From contig NZ_JAJUXI010000002.1 in assembly GCF_021390515.1 (NCBI RefSeq), positions 186,001-250,000 on the forward strand: a DNA stretch of 64,000 nt, in the 5' to 3' direction. Source of the stretch: Dyadobacter sp. CY326. GTDB lineage: Bacteria > Bacteroidota > Bacteroidia > Cytophagales > Spirosomataceae. The notes beneath the pieces were generated by a model. That model ran no database searches. It was not told where the DNA came from and worked only from the letters and a program-made list of their open reading frames with translations. Made by a program: the position numbers and the translations under genes. Below are positions 45,738 through 55,404 of the stretch, in pieces; position 1 is the stretch's first letter, and each line of letters opens with the position of its first letter.

Positions 45738-45788
45738 TTGACTTGCTAAGTCTTAAGACTTGGTAAGTCTTAAGACTTAGCAAGTCAA
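45738..45788. repeat. Hairpin of AGACTTGSTAAGTCT units, 24-base perfect arms
   Basis: Arms 45738-45761 and 45765-45788 are perfect inverted copies around GGT. The element is three near-palindromic units in tandem (ACTTGCTAAGTC, AGACTTGGTAAGTCT, GACTTAGCAAGTC). The same units recur at 57321. It lies between ybbA and ybbP, inside an apparent operon. Confidence 0.85.
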
Positions 45789-45819
45789 TCGCATCATCAG
45801 CCGTCAAAATCACAACAAA

Positions 45820-48357
45820 ATGAATAACATTAATTTCCGCTGGTTGCTGCAAATGGCCTGGCGTGATAGCCGGAAAAACCGCTCCCGCCTTTTTCTGTTC
45901 GTATCTTCCATCATTCTCGGCATTGCCGCGCTCGTCGCCATTTATTCACTCGGTGATAATTTGCGGCTGAACATTGATAATCAAGCAGCAACATTGATCG
46001 GCGCCGACCTCGCATTATATTCCGGGAAGCCGGTTGAGGGCAAAGCCAAAGCGCTCGTTGACTCTCTGGGCAAGATCCGGTCCGAGGAAAGAAGCTTTGC
46101 TTCCATGGTTTATTTTGCCAAAAGCGGCGGAAACCGGCTTGCGCAGGTGAAAGCATTGGATGGCGACTTTCCTTATTATGGAAAATTCGAAACGATTCCG
46201 GTTTCTGCTGAGAAAACTTTCCGAAACGGTCAGCAAGCACTTGTCGATCAGACGCTTATGCTTCAATATCAGGCAAAAGTGGGAGACTCGATCAAGATCG
46301 GGAATGTGACGTTTGCCATTGCCGGAATTTTGGAAAAAGCGCCCGGTTCAACTGGACTTACCAGCACAGTTGCGCCTTCCGTTTACATTCCAATGCGTTA
46401 TTTGACACAAACCGGCCTGATGCAAAAAGGAAGTCGCGTGGCTTATCGTTATTATTATCTTTTCCCAAAAACAACAGACGTTGAGAAGCTGGCCAAAAGA
46501 CTAGAACCACGTTTTGAGGCGGGTGATCTGGATTACAAAACCATTCAATCACAAAAAGAAGACACGGGAAGATCATTTCGTGATCTGACGCGTTTTCTGG
46601 CGTTAGTCGGGTTTGTCGCCTTATTGCTCGGCTGCATTGGTGTTGCGAGTGCGATCCACATTTACATTCGCGAGAAGCTCAATTCCATTGCTATTTTAAG
46701 GTGTCTGGGCGTTAAAGCTTCGCAGGCATTTCTAATTTATTTGATTCAAATTGTCGGAATTGGCGTCATAGGCTCTGTCTTAGGCGCTATTTTGGGGACG
46801 ACCATTCAGCAATTCTTGCCCATTGTTATCAAGGACTTCCTGCCTTTCGAGCTCACAACGGACATTTCCTGGCTGGCTATTGGACAAGGCCTGGCCATTG
46901 GCGTGCTGATTTCCATTTTGTTTGCATTGCCTCCGCTCGTTTCCATCCGCAAAGTTTCCCCGCTGAATGTCTTGCGCGTTTCGCTCGATTCTTTAAAAAA
47001 TGACAGAGATCCGCTGACCTGGCTTTTATACGGATTGATCGTCCTTTTTGTGTTCGGGTTTTCGTTTTTGCAAATGCGGACGTGGATTGAGGCGCTCATT
47101 TTCACGGCAAGCATTTTGGCTTCGTTTGTCATTTTATATGCGACTGCAAGTTTGTTAATGTGGCTCGTTCGTAAGTTTTTCCCGACGTCGTGGAGTTATT
47201 TGTGGCGACAAGGACTGGCTAATTTATATCGTCCCAATAACCAGACGGCGATTTTGGTTGTGTCCATTGGCTTGGGAACAGCGCTGGTTTGCACATTGTT
47301 TTTTGTCCAAACCATCCTACTCGACCGCGTAAAATTATCGTCGAGCGGCAACCAGCCAAACATTGTCCTTTTCGACATTCAGGAAAGCCAGAAAGAAGCG
47401 GTGCTCGCACTGGCCAAAGCGCAGCATGTGCCGGTTAACCAAAATGTGGCGATTGTAAACATGCGATTGGAGGAGGTTAATGGCAAAACGGCTGCTGATT
47501 TTGAAGGAGATACGACAGCCGAACAATCGCGTCGCATTTTCGGCCGAGAATATCGTGTCACTTTTCGTGATTCACTGAGCTCTTCCGAAAAGCTGACCAA
47601 AGGCCAGTGGAAAGGCACTTATAAACCCGCTGATGGCCTGATTCCCATCTCATTGGAAGAAGGCTTTGCCGACCGCAGCCGGATCAAACTTGGGGACACG
47701 CTCGTTTTCAATGTGCAAGGAACCATGATGAACACAACCGTGACCAGCTTCCGGGAGGTTAACTGGGGCGAAGTGCAGACCAATTTCCTTGTCATTTTCC
47801 CAACCGGCGTGCTCGAAGAAGCGCCTCAGTTTCACGTTATGCTCACGCACGTGCCTGATCCGCAAACGTCTGCGGTTTTCCAAAGGGCCATTGTGAGGCA
47901 GTTTCCTAACATTTCAATCATCGATCTGGCGCTGGTCCTGAGGGTTTTAGACGACATTTTCAATAAGATAGGCTTTGTGATCCGCTTTATGGCAGGATTC
48001 AGCATTCTTACCGGGCTCATCGTCCTGATCGCCTCAGTATTAATTAGTAAATACCAACGTTTACAGGAAAGTGTGCTGCTGCGCACGTTGGGCGCGAGCC
48101 GTAAACAAATCTTCGCCATCACCGCATTAGAATATTTCTTTCTGGGCGCTCTGGCCGCATTAACGGGCATTTTGCTTTCCCTGGCAGGAAGTTGGTTACT
48201 CGCCAAATTCAGTTTCGAAGCCGAGTTCCGGCCGGAAGTGCTTCCTGTAATTGTTATATTTTTATTCGTGTCGATGATGACGGTTTTCATTGGCCTGATC
48301 AACAGCCGCGGCATCCTCTACCGCCCACCGCTGGAAGTTTTGCGCCAGGACGTGTAA
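45820..48357 (+). CDS. ybbP: ABC transporter permease, YbbP-like (two FtsX modules)
   Basis: An inner-membrane permease of 845 residues of the FtsX/YbbP type. The N-terminal MNNINFRWLLQMAWRDSRKNRSRLFLFVSSIILGIAALVA gives membrane helix 1. A periplasmic core of about 210 residues leads to three membrane segments (about 260-400), a middle group of helices near 400-455, a second core (about 480-690) and three final helices. Both modules have the family's GVKASQAFLIY and GASRKQIFAIT blocks. It pairs with the ATPase just upstream. Confidence 0.85.
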   Translation: MNNINFRWLLQMAWRDSRKNRSRLFLFVSSIILGIAALVAIYSLGDNLRLNIDNQAATLIGADLALYSGKPVEGKAKALVDSLGKIRSEERSFASMVYFAKSGGNRLAQVKALDGDFPYYGKFETIPVSAEKTFRNGQQALVDQTLMLQYQAKVGDSIKIGNVTFAIAGILEKAPGSTGLTSTVAPSVYIPMRYLTQTGLMQKGSRVAYRYYYLFPKTTDVEKLAKRLEPRFEAGDLDYKTIQSQKEDTGRSFRDLTRFLALVGFVALLLGCIGVASAIHIYIREKLNSIAILRCLGVKASQAFLIYLIQIVGIGVIGSVLGAILGTTIQQFLPIVIKDFLPFELTTDISWLAIGQGLAIGVLISILFALPPLVSIRKVSPLNVLRVSLDSLKNDRDPLTWLLYGLIVLFVFGFSFLQMRTWIEALIFTASILASFVILYATASLLMWLVRKFFPTSWSYLWRQGLANLYRPNNQTAILVVSIGLGTALVCTLFFVQTILLDRVKLSSSGNQPNIVLFDIQESQKEAVLALAKAQHVPVNQNVAIVNMRLEEVNGKTAADFEGDTTAEQSRRIFGREYRVTFRDSLSSSEKLTKGQWKGTYKPADGLIPISLEEGFADRSRIKLGDTLVFNVQGTMMNTTVTSFREVNWGEVQTNFLVIFPTGVLEEAPQFHVMLTHVPDPQTSAVFQRAIVRQFPNISIIDLALVLRVLDDIFNKIGFVIRFMAGFSILTGLIVLIASVLISKYQRLQESVLLRTLGASRKQIFAITALEYFFLGALAALTGILLSLAGSWLLAKFSFEAEFRPEVLPVIVIFLFVSMMTVFIGLINSRGILYRPPLEVLRQDV

Positions 48358-48502
48358 AACAAGCAAACGGGCGATTTAACAATTCCTTAAAACTCATTAG
48401 TTTCCTTAACAACAGATAACTACGACTTTTGCGTGCAAATGGTCGTGGTTATCTGCGTTTTATTGTGCCCTTGAATCATCCAATTAATTCTTTATATTTT
48501 TT

Positions 48503-48537
48503 CAAACGTTTGCATAGAATTTCAAACGTTTGAAATT
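48503..48537. promoter_or_regulatory. Two LacI-type operators upstream of susC
   Basis: CAAACGTTTG at 48503-48512 and again at 48523-48532, with centres 20 bases apart, so on the same face of the helix. The second lies in a perfect 20-base palindrome (48518-48537) beginning AATTTCAAAC. The same core occurs at 55317 beside the LacI gene. The rest of the 314-base gap before susC holds an AT-rich leader and no other gene. Confidence 0.8.
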
Positions 48538-48671
48538 GCTATAAGGTAATTTCTATTTAATATTTTTAAAATACAATTGCAATCTTGTATTGCCAAAATA
48601 CAAAAGCCGATAACGCTCGCTTCAAACCCACTATCTATTTTTTACTAACAATTAATCCAATAATTAATCTC

Positions 48672-51600
48672 ATGAGAAAAACTTTGACTCTATTAGTCAA
48701 AACCGGAAAACTCAGAACGTGCATTTTGCAAGCAACGGCCATATGCGGCCTGCATGCAATGGCGGTCGCGGGCAATCCGGTTTGGAAAGGCCCGTCGGAG
48801 CATGTTGGAACAGACATGATTGCCATACAAGAAGTGACGCTTACCGGAAAAGTCCTCGCAGATGGCACAACGGAAGGTTTGCCGGGTGTTACGGTGGTGG
48901 TAACCGACGTGGCAGGCGGCAGCAAACAAGGCGCAACAACAGATGGAAACGGTGTTTTTTCAATTGCTAACCTGCAAACCGGAACAAAATACAATCTGGA
49001 ATTCAGTTACATTGGTTTTGAAAAACAATCACTCAATGACTTTCTGCTTACCGAAACGAACAACAATTCGATTGAAATAAAATTGAAAGAGGCGGCTTCA
49101 AATCTGAGCGAAGTTGTTGTTGTCGGTTATGGAACAACCGTAAAAAAGGACATTACCGGATCGGTGAAATCATTGAAAAGCACCGATTTCAACACGGGGA
49201 TCATCAACTCGCCTGAGCAATTGCTGCAAGGAAAAGTCTCGGGCGTGAATGTAACGTCTGCAACGGGCGAGCCGGGCGGTAAAACGAGCATTACGGTTCG
49301 TGGTCCAGGTGGCGTTCGTACGGGAAGCACACCGCTTTTTGTGGTGGACGGCATGGCGCTTGACAACAGCGGAACGGGCGGTGACACAAATCCACTGAAT
49401 TTCCTGAATCCGCAGGATATTGAATCGATCGATGTTTTAAAAGATGCCTCTGCAACAGCAATTTATGGTGCAAGAGGTGCAAATGGTGTTATCTTGATCA
49501 CGACTAAAAAAGGCAAGTCGGGTCAGGCAAGCGTAACCTATTCCGGGTCTTTGGGTTTATCGAAAATGGCTCGTCCGCTGGATGTGCTTTCCGGTCCTGA
49601 GTTTCTGACAGAAGCCGCAAACCTGGGCGGGACGGTCATCAACGGCGGTGCTGACACAGATTGGCAAAAGGAAATCTCCCACACAGCAACCACGCACAAC
49701 CACAATGTTTCTGTTGGCGGTGGAACGGACAAAATGACTTATTATGGCTCTTTTGGAACACAAAAGCAGCAGGGAATTTTGAAAGGAAGCCAGCAGGACC
49801 GTTACACAGGGCGCATTAATTTGTCCCAAAAACTGCTTAATGATCGTGTTACGCTGGATGTGAACCTGAATGCAACCAACACCAAAAACAAAAGGCCGAA
49901 CATTCAGGGCATGATTGGCGGCGCAATTACAGCAAACCCGACTTACGCTCCTTACAATGAAGATGGAACGCCATTCCAATATCAGGATGGGACGAATCCA
50001 TTGATCCCCTTGAAGTTATACAAGGAGCTTTTGAGCACAAACCGCGTTTTGGCTTCCATTTCTCCATCCGTAACCATTATTAAAGGATTGGTTTACAAAC
50101 TGAATTTCGGACTTGATAACTCGACTGCGACCCAAGATCGCCAGACTTTGCCAAACACAGTTCCTTTTGAAATCGGCCGTTTGGAAAATTATCAGTTGAA
50201 AAACACCAACCGGCTGATTGAGAACTATTTGACTTACACAGTTAACAACAAGCTGCACAGTTTCAGCGCACTTGTCGGACATTCTTACCAGCACATTTCG
50301 CTGTCCGGAAAAAATTTCAGCATTAACAAATTCCCTATTTCAGACATTGAGCCGATTTACAATCCAGGCCTCGGGCAGGATTTGACATTGATTTTGAACC
50401 AGCCTGGGGGTTATGCCACAATTAATGAGCTGCAATCGTTTTTTGGCAGGGTGAATTATGGTTTTAAAGACAAATATCTGGCCACTGCGACCCTTCGTGT
50501 GGATGGATCTTCAAAATTCGGTGCGAACAACAAATATGGTTATTTCCCTTCATTCTCACTGGGTTGGAGGATCTCGGAAGAACCATTCATGAAGTCGTCT
50601 CCATTTTCAGATTTGAAGCTGCGTGCGGGCTGGGGATCAACCGGAAACCAGGAAATCCCTTCAAAAATCACTCAGGCACGTTTTACGTCAGTCGTTTCGG
50701 GAACCACAAGTTATCCCTTGACGCCAAGCGGCCCTTATCCGGCAGGAACAACCAACACAAGGTTAGCAAATCCGAACATTCAGTGGGAAGTTTCAAAGCA
50801 GACCGACATTGGACTTGATTTTGCTTTGTTCAAAGGAGCTTTAAGTGGTGAAGTGGATTATTTTACCAAAACTTCTGAAAAAATCCTGCTCGAAGTGATC
50901 CCTGCCGATCCTATTCAGCCGGCTGGAACATTCTGGACCAACGTGCCGGATATGAAAATCAAAAACCAGGGCCTTGAAATCGACCTAAATTATCGCAATG
51001 CGCTGGATAACGGACTTCGCTATTCATTTGGCGGGAACATTACTTTCATCAAAAATGATGTAACCGGCTCTCCTTATTCTGTGATTCCTTCGGGCGCTGC
51101 GCAAGGCTCCGGTCTGACTTCGGCAACGATCAACGGTTACATTAATAATGAGCCGATCGGAACATTCTTCCTGAAAGAGTTTATTGGTTTTGACGAAAAA
51201 GGCATCAGCAAATTCCGCGACACAGATGGTGACGGAATTGTAACGGATAAGGACCGCATTGCCGCAGGAACCGCTCTTCCGACGCGCATGTATAATTTCA
51301 ATGGCAATTTGTCTTTCAAAGGTTTTGACCTGACAGCCAACTTCAATGGCGTTGCCGGAAATAAGGTTTATGACAACACGGCCAACTCTAACTTTTATAA
51401 GCTAAAACTGTCCAAAGGCGTCAACGTAACACCGGAAGCCTATGCCGATGCGGCCGAATCGGTTAATAACTCTGCGCCTGTTTCGACAAGATATTTGAAA
51501 AATGGTGCTTATCTGAGATTGAACAACCTTGTATTGGGCTACAATCTGAACACGGCGAAGCTTGGCATTAACAAATGGGTTCAAACGGTTCGCTTGTCTG

Positions 51601-51758
51601 TAACTGGCCAAAACCTCGCGCTTTGGACCAAATACAACGGTTATGATCCCGAAGTGAACAACGACCGCTCTGTGAACGGCATCACTTCTTACGGGATTGA
51701 CTATCTGAGTTATCCGAAGGCTAAAACAATCCTTTTTGGTCTAAACATTGGTTTTTAA
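48672..51758 (+). CDS. susC: SusC-type TonB-dependent outer-membrane transporter
   Basis: A 1028-residue TonB-dependent transporter. The start at 48672 (MRKTLTLL) gives a signal leader; the longer frame lacks one. A carboxypeptidase-like beta domain (about 50-145) starts LTGKVLADGTTEGLPGVTVVVTD. The plug holds VVVGYGTTVKKDITGSVKSL (about 150-170) and DATASAIYGARGANGVILITTKKG. The barrel ends in FGLNIGF. It imports a glycan or similar ligand with SusD as lid. Two LacI operators lie upstream and the inositol genes follow, so an inositol-containing ligand is likely. Confidence 0.92.
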   Translation: MRKTLTLLVKTGKLRTCILQATAICGLHAMAVAGNPVWKGPSEHVGTDMIAIQEVTLTGKVLADGTTEGLPGVTVVVTDVAGGSKQGATTDGNGVFSIANLQTGTKYNLEFSYIGFEKQSLNDFLLTETNNNSIEIKLKEAASNLSEVVVVGYGTTVKKDITGSVKSLKSTDFNTGIINSPEQLLQGKVSGVNVTSATGEPGGKTSITVRGPGGVRTGSTPLFVVDGMALDNSGTGGDTNPLNFLNPQDIESIDVLKDASATAIYGARGANGVILITTKKGKSGQASVTYSGSLGLSKMARPLDVLSGPEFLTEAANLGGTVINGGADTDWQKEISHTATTHNHNVSVGGGTDKMTYYGSFGTQKQQGILKGSQQDRYTGRINLSQKLLNDRVTLDVNLNATNTKNKRPNIQGMIGGAITANPTYAPYNEDGTPFQYQDGTNPLIPLKLYKELLSTNRVLASISPSVTIIKGLVYKLNFGLDNSTATQDRQTLPNTVPFEIGRLENYQLKNTNRLIENYLTYTVNNKLHSFSALVGHSYQHISLSGKNFSINKFPISDIEPIYNPGLGQDLTLILNQPGGYATINELQSFFGRVNYGFKDKYLATATLRVDGSSKFGANNKYGYFPSFSLGWRISEEPFMKSSPFSDLKLRAGWGSTGNQEIPSKITQARFTSVVSGTTSYPLTPSGPYPAGTTNTRLANPNIQWEVSKQTDIGLDFALFKGALSGEVDYFTKTSEKILLEVIPADPIQPAGTFWTNVPDMKIKNQGLEIDLNYRNALDNGLRYSFGGNITFIKNDVTGSPYSVIPSGAAQGSGLTSATINGYINNEPIGTFFLKEFIGFDEKGISKFRDTDGDGIVTDKDRIAAGTALPTRMYNFNGNLSFKGFDLTANFNGVAGNKVYDNTANSNFYKLKLSKGVNVTPEAYADAAESVNNSAPVSTRYLKNGAYLRLNNLVLGYNLNTAKLGINKWVQTVRLSVTGQNLALWTKYNGYDPEVNNDRSVNGITSYGIDYLSYPKAKTILFGLNIGF

Positions 51759-51768
51759 ACATTAAAAG

Positions 51769-53463
51769 ATGAAAAAGAAATTATCCATCATATTTGCCGT
51801 TGCCAGTTTTTTATTTGTTGCAAATGGCTGCACGGATCTTGAAGAGCAGGTTTTAGACGAAACCCTTCAAGCAAATTTATCTCCTGACGAAGCCGCAAAC
51901 GGCCTTGTTGCTCCGGTTTACGCGTTGCTTCCCAATTTGTTTCAGCACACGACTTACTTTGCGCTGAATGAGATCTCCACTGATGAAGCCATCCTGCCTT
52001 ACCGCGGCGGAACAGATTGGGGCGATAACGGGATCTATCTTGCACTGCATCAGCACAATACAACCGCAACGGACCCGAATGTGAATGCAACCTGGGGCAC
52101 CTTGGCACAGTCTATTTCAAGATGTATTACTGCAATCAGCGGTTTGAAGGATTCAAAATCTGCAAATGCGGCGGTGTATGCTGCCGAAGCGAGAGGCATG
52201 CGGGCTTACTACAACATGCTTATGCTTGATATGTTCGGCGTTGCCTTCGTGAAAGATGATCCAAATGTTGCTTCCGTAATTATTCGTGGTGATGAAGCTG
52301 TAAAATACATTGAAAGCGAACTGCTTGCCATTGAGCCCATTGTGCAGCCAAAATCGGCTGTGGGCCCGGGAAGGTTGAACCAGGCAGCGGTCTGGGGATT
52401 GTTGTCTCGCTTGTATCTGAATGCCGCTGTTTACCGTAACGTTTACGCCCCGACCATTGAATTTAATACGGGAGATTTGGACAAAGTGATCCAGTATACG
52501 GACAAAATTATCGCGTCAGGCCAGGCAAAATTGTCACCAGATTACTTCGCAATTTTTGGAAATAAAAACCATACGAACGAAGAGTTGATTTTCGCTGTCG
52601 ACCAGCGCGCTGACGTTAATGGTCACAATCGTCTGGCATATTTTTCCATCTCCGGAGATCAATTTCCCTTGGCCGCTTACCCCGCGGCAAACGGAACGGA
52701 CGGGCCTGCAATTACTTCTGATTTTTACCAAACATGGGTGCAAGCTTACGGCGCAGTTGACCCCAAACGCGATCCGCGTTTTTATCAGGAAAATATGTCG
52801 GTGTATTCCAATAAGGCCGATACTTGCATCAATGATGCCGATTACAAGATCAATCGCGGGATTTTGAGAGGACAGCAATATGGTGCTTTGCGCGTAAACG
52901 GCGCATTTGTAAGGTGCCCGGACGGGAGACTTAAAGTTGGAAAGCTGACTTACGTGACGCGTAATAAGCCGGACCTGGCTGTAAATTTTTCCGAAAAAAT
53001 CGATTTCACAACGGCTGGAAGCAACCACGACACCGGATTTCGTGTAGAAAAATATGAGTTCGGCACTGAGTCAAATACTGGTCGTAACAAAGGCGACGCG
53101 GATATTGTAATCCTTCGTCTGGCCGACATTTACATGATGCGTGCCGAAGCAAAATTGCGCAAAAGCAACGACGCAGCAGCTGCATTAGCCGACGTAAACC
53201 TGGTAAGAGCTTCCAGAACAGCCACAACGCCTCCGCCCGCATTAACCACCATGAACCTCGACCTGCTTTTTCGCGAGAGAGGATTTGAATTCTACTGGGA
53301 AATGCTCCGCCGCAGCGACATGATCCGTTTCGGAAAATACGAGGGCAAATGGACTGAAAAGAGCAATTCAGACGTCAAAAAAAGAATCTTCCCGATTCCA
53401 CAGACAGCAATCGACGGAGCGTCCCGCGACGAAGGTTACTTGAAGCAGAATGAGGGTTATTGA
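51769..53463 (+). CDS. susD: SusD-type surface lipoprotein
   Basis: A 564-residue ligand-binding lipoprotein that partners SusC. The lipobox is VANGC (Cys21). The N-terminal segment DLEEQVLDETLQANLSPDEAANGLVAPVYALLPN is typical of RagB/SusD. The tetratricopeptide-like part has AVYAAEARGMRAYYNMLMLDMFG, and ILRLADIYMMRAEAKLRKSNDAAAALADVNLVR is the hallmark C-terminal part, ending in RERGFEFYWEMLRRSDMIRFGKY. It follows susC by 10 bases, and both are probably one transcript. Confidence 0.92.
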   Translation: MKKKLSIIFAVASFLFVANGCTDLEEQVLDETLQANLSPDEAANGLVAPVYALLPNLFQHTTYFALNEISTDEAILPYRGGTDWGDNGIYLALHQHNTTATDPNVNATWGTLAQSISRCITAISGLKDSKSANAAVYAAEARGMRAYYNMLMLDMFGVAFVKDDPNVASVIIRGDEAVKYIESELLAIEPIVQPKSAVGPGRLNQAAVWGLLSRLYLNAAVYRNVYAPTIEFNTGDLDKVIQYTDKIIASGQAKLSPDYFAIFGNKNHTNEELIFAVDQRADVNGHNRLAYFSISGDQFPLAAYPAANGTDGPAITSDFYQTWVQAYGAVDPKRDPRFYQENMSVYSNKADTCINDADYKINRGILRGQQYGALRVNGAFVRCPDGRLKVGKLTYVTRNKPDLAVNFSEKIDFTTAGSNHDTGFRVEKYEFGTESNTGRNKGDADIVILRLADIYMMRAEAKLRKSNDAAAALADVNLVRASRTATTPPPALTTMNLDLLFRERGFEFYWEMLRRSDMIRFGKYEGKWTEKSNSDVKKRIFPIPQTAIDGASRDEGYLKQNEGY

Positions 53464-53486
53464 TTGAGTTTGATCTGATATTACCG

Positions 53487-53517
53487 AACAACCCAGGGTT
53501 TACGCGCTGGGTTGTTT
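53487..53517 (+). terminator. Terminator after susD
   Basis: AACAACCCAG (53487-53496) and CTGGGTTGTT (53507-53516) form a perfect 10-base stem with a 10-base loop. The T-run after it is short, so efficiency is uncertain. Confidence 0.6.
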
Positions 53518-53520
53518 GGC

Positions 53521-53811
53521 TCAAAATTCAAGCTCAATCTTTACCTTCCCTCCGAGCCCTTTTTCTACAATATCGTAAAGTGTTTTAAGCGTCAGGTTAC
53601 TTCCATCATTTTCAACTCTGGAAATGTATTCTCTTTTCTTGTTGATGATCTCACCGAGCTGCGCCTGTGTAAGCGCCTTATCTTCACGAGCTTTTCTTAA
53701 AAGCAATCCAATTTTGAAGCTCTCAAAATCTCTATCCAACTGATCCCGCCATTCTGTCCCTACTTTACCGTAAACTTCATCTTTAATTTCATCCCAAGTC
53801 GTGATGTCCAT
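53521..53811 (-). CDS. HigA/XRE-type antitoxin
   Basis: A 96-residue helix-turn-helix protein. The XRE motif GLLLRKAREDKALTQAQLGEIINKKREYISRVENDGSNLTLKTLYDIVEKGLGG occupies the C-terminal half. The N-terminal half (WDEIKDEVYGKVGTEWRDQLDRDFESF) is the toxin-binding part. It overlaps the toxin gene upstream by 23 bases, so translation is coupled. It neutralises the toxin and probably represses the pair. Confidence 0.85.
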   Translation of the reverse strand: MDITTWDEIKDEVYGKVGTEWRDQLDRDFESFKIGLLLRKAREDKALTQAQLGEIINKKREYISRVENDGSNLTLKTLYDIVEKGLGGKVKIELEF

Positions 53812-54157
53812 TGTCGCTATGTTTAGTGTGATAATATTCTTGCATTAATCTCACTGCTTTGTCAATTTCCCTTTTAGGAGTTTTTTCTGTCTTTTTTTGA
53901 AAACCGTTTAAAAGTATAACAAGCTTATTATTATCAAAAAAACAGAAAATTCTCCAAATGTTAGAACCCAGCCCAATGCGTGCTTCGTAAAGTCCTTTTG
54001 AACCTTCGATATGCTTTAAGTAGCTTGCAGGAATTCGTTCCAATGTTTCAATTGCCAAAAGCACCCCGTAAATCTTTTGTTTTATCTTGGGCGCTTGTTG
54101 ATCGATAAATTCTTTGAAATAGTGCTTGTATGCAACAACGTTCCTAATCTTTGTCAT
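53789..54157 (-). CDS. HigB/RelE-type toxin
   Basis: A 122-residue toxin of the RelE/HigB (Gp49-like) family. SKGLYEARIGLGSNIWRIFCFFDNNKLVILLNGFQKKTEKTPKREIDKAVRLMQEYY holds the core and the basic Lys-rich end that binds the ribosome. It would cleave mRNA on translating ribosomes. The gene precedes its antitoxin, as in higBA. It sits between susD and lacI and interrupts the inositol regulon. Confidence 0.85.
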   Translation of the reverse strand: MTKIRNVVAYKHYFKEFIDQQAPKIKQKIYGVLLAIETLERIPASYLKHIEGSKGLYEARIGLGSNIWRIFCFFDNNKLVILLNGFQKKTEKTPKREIDKAVRLMQEYYHTKHSDNGHHDLG

Positions 54158-54248
54158 GATAAAGGTAACTTATAAGTTACTATGATGCAATAGCGCATCC
54201 ATTATCTGACGTCACTTCGAACGAATGGTCACAATAAATTCAAAATTT

Positions 54249-55280
54249 TTAAATCCGCAACGAGCTCTCGCGAATGATCAACTCGGAAGGCAGCACAATG
54301 CTCTCATGCTTAAAGTCTTCTGCACCGTTGACCTGGTTCAAAAACAACCGCGATGCTTCCATGCCGATTTTGCGACCGGGGCGATTTACGGTGGTTAGGG
54401 AAGGAAATGTGTATGCGGAGATGGGAGAATTGTCAAAACCGATCAGGCCGACATCCTGTGGAATTCGGAGCCCCTTTTGTTTGACCACCCGCATGGCCCC
54501 GATCGCGACCTGATCGTTCACCCCGAAGATCGCGTCCGGCGGAGTAGCCATATCAAGCAAGCGTTTGGTGGGAACAATGGCGCTTTCTACATTAAAATTG
54601 GTGTTGATAATGAATTCTTCGCGGACGGCCATATCGTATTTTTTCAAACAATCAGCATAGCCTTTGAACCGCTGTTCACTGACTGTCAGTCCATTGGGCC
54701 CTTTCAAATGGGCAATGTGCTTGTAACCAATGCTGATTAAATGCTCGACTGCGGCAAATGCTCCATGATAATCATCCACGGTGGCTCGGCTGGTTTCAAA
54801 ATCTTCGTATTCGCGGTCAATAAAGATGAGTGGTGTTTTCCTTTGTATTACGTGTTCCAAATGTTCGTAATAGCCTGAATTATACGTTTCCTGTGACACG
54901 GACAAGAATATCCCTTCGGTGCGGTTAGAAAGGAGCTTAGACAAATATTCTTTTTCTAATGCGTAATTCTCATTGGTAACACAAATGTTGAGCGTGTAAC
55001 CCATCGGCTGTAATGTGGTGTGAAGCCCGTCAATCACAGCGGTTTCGTAATAATTACTGATCGTCGGAACCACCACGCCGAGCGAGGCTGTCTTTTTATT
55101 TAGTAAACTAAGCGACACTTCATTTCGCTGATAACCCACTTCCCGGGCGTATTCCTGGATGTTTTTGCGGGTGTCTTCGTTGATGGCGGGATGGTCGTTC
55201 AGGGCGCGGGAAACGGTGGACGGGGAGCACCGGAAACGGCGGGCAATGTCTTTTATGGTTACGGGTCGGGCGGAATTCAT
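54249..55280 (-). CDS. LacI-family transcriptional repressor
   Basis: A 343-residue regulator. The helix-turn-helix is TIKDIARRFRCSPSTVSRALNDHPAIN (about 8-34). A hinge and a periplasmic-binding-like sensor follow, with TASLGVVVPTISNYYETAVIDGLH and GLIGFDNSPISAYTFPSLTTVNRP. The sensor probably binds inositol or a breakdown product. It is divergent from iolB with an operator between them, so it likely represses itself and the pathway. The two further operators in front of susC point to a single regulon. Confidence 0.85.
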   Translation of the reverse strand: MNSARPVTIKDIARRFRCSPSTVSRALNDHPAINEDTRKNIQEYAREVGYQRNEVSLSLLNKKTASLGVVVPTISNYYETAVIDGLHTTLQPMGYTLNICVTNENYALEKEYLSKLLSNRTEGIFLSVSQETYNSGYYEHLEHVIQRKTPLIFIDREYEDFETSRATVDDYHGAFAAVEHLISIGYKHIAHLKGPNGLTVSEQRFKGYADCLKKYDMAVREEFIINTNFNVESAIVPTKRLLDMATPPDAIFGVNDQVAIGAMRVVKQKGLRIPQDVGLIGFDNSPISAYTFPSLTTVNRPGRKIGMEASRLFLNQVNGAEDFKHESIVLPSELIIRESSLRI

Positions 55281-55316
55281 TTTATAATTATGGCAATTAA
55301 ATCTTTAAAATTTTTT

Positions 55317-55326
55317 CAAACGTTTG
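55317..55326. promoter_or_regulatory. LacI-type operator between lacI and iolB
   Basis: CAAACGTTTG, 37 bases upstream of lacI's start and 79 bases upstream of iolB's. It has the flanking TTTTT...GCATT pattern of the first susC operator. Confidence 0.75.
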
Positions 55327-55404
55327 CATTCAATATAAACATATTTACATTTTGTGTTTAATTTATACAACACTATCATTGTGCAAATGTAATCCAATTC
55401 CACA

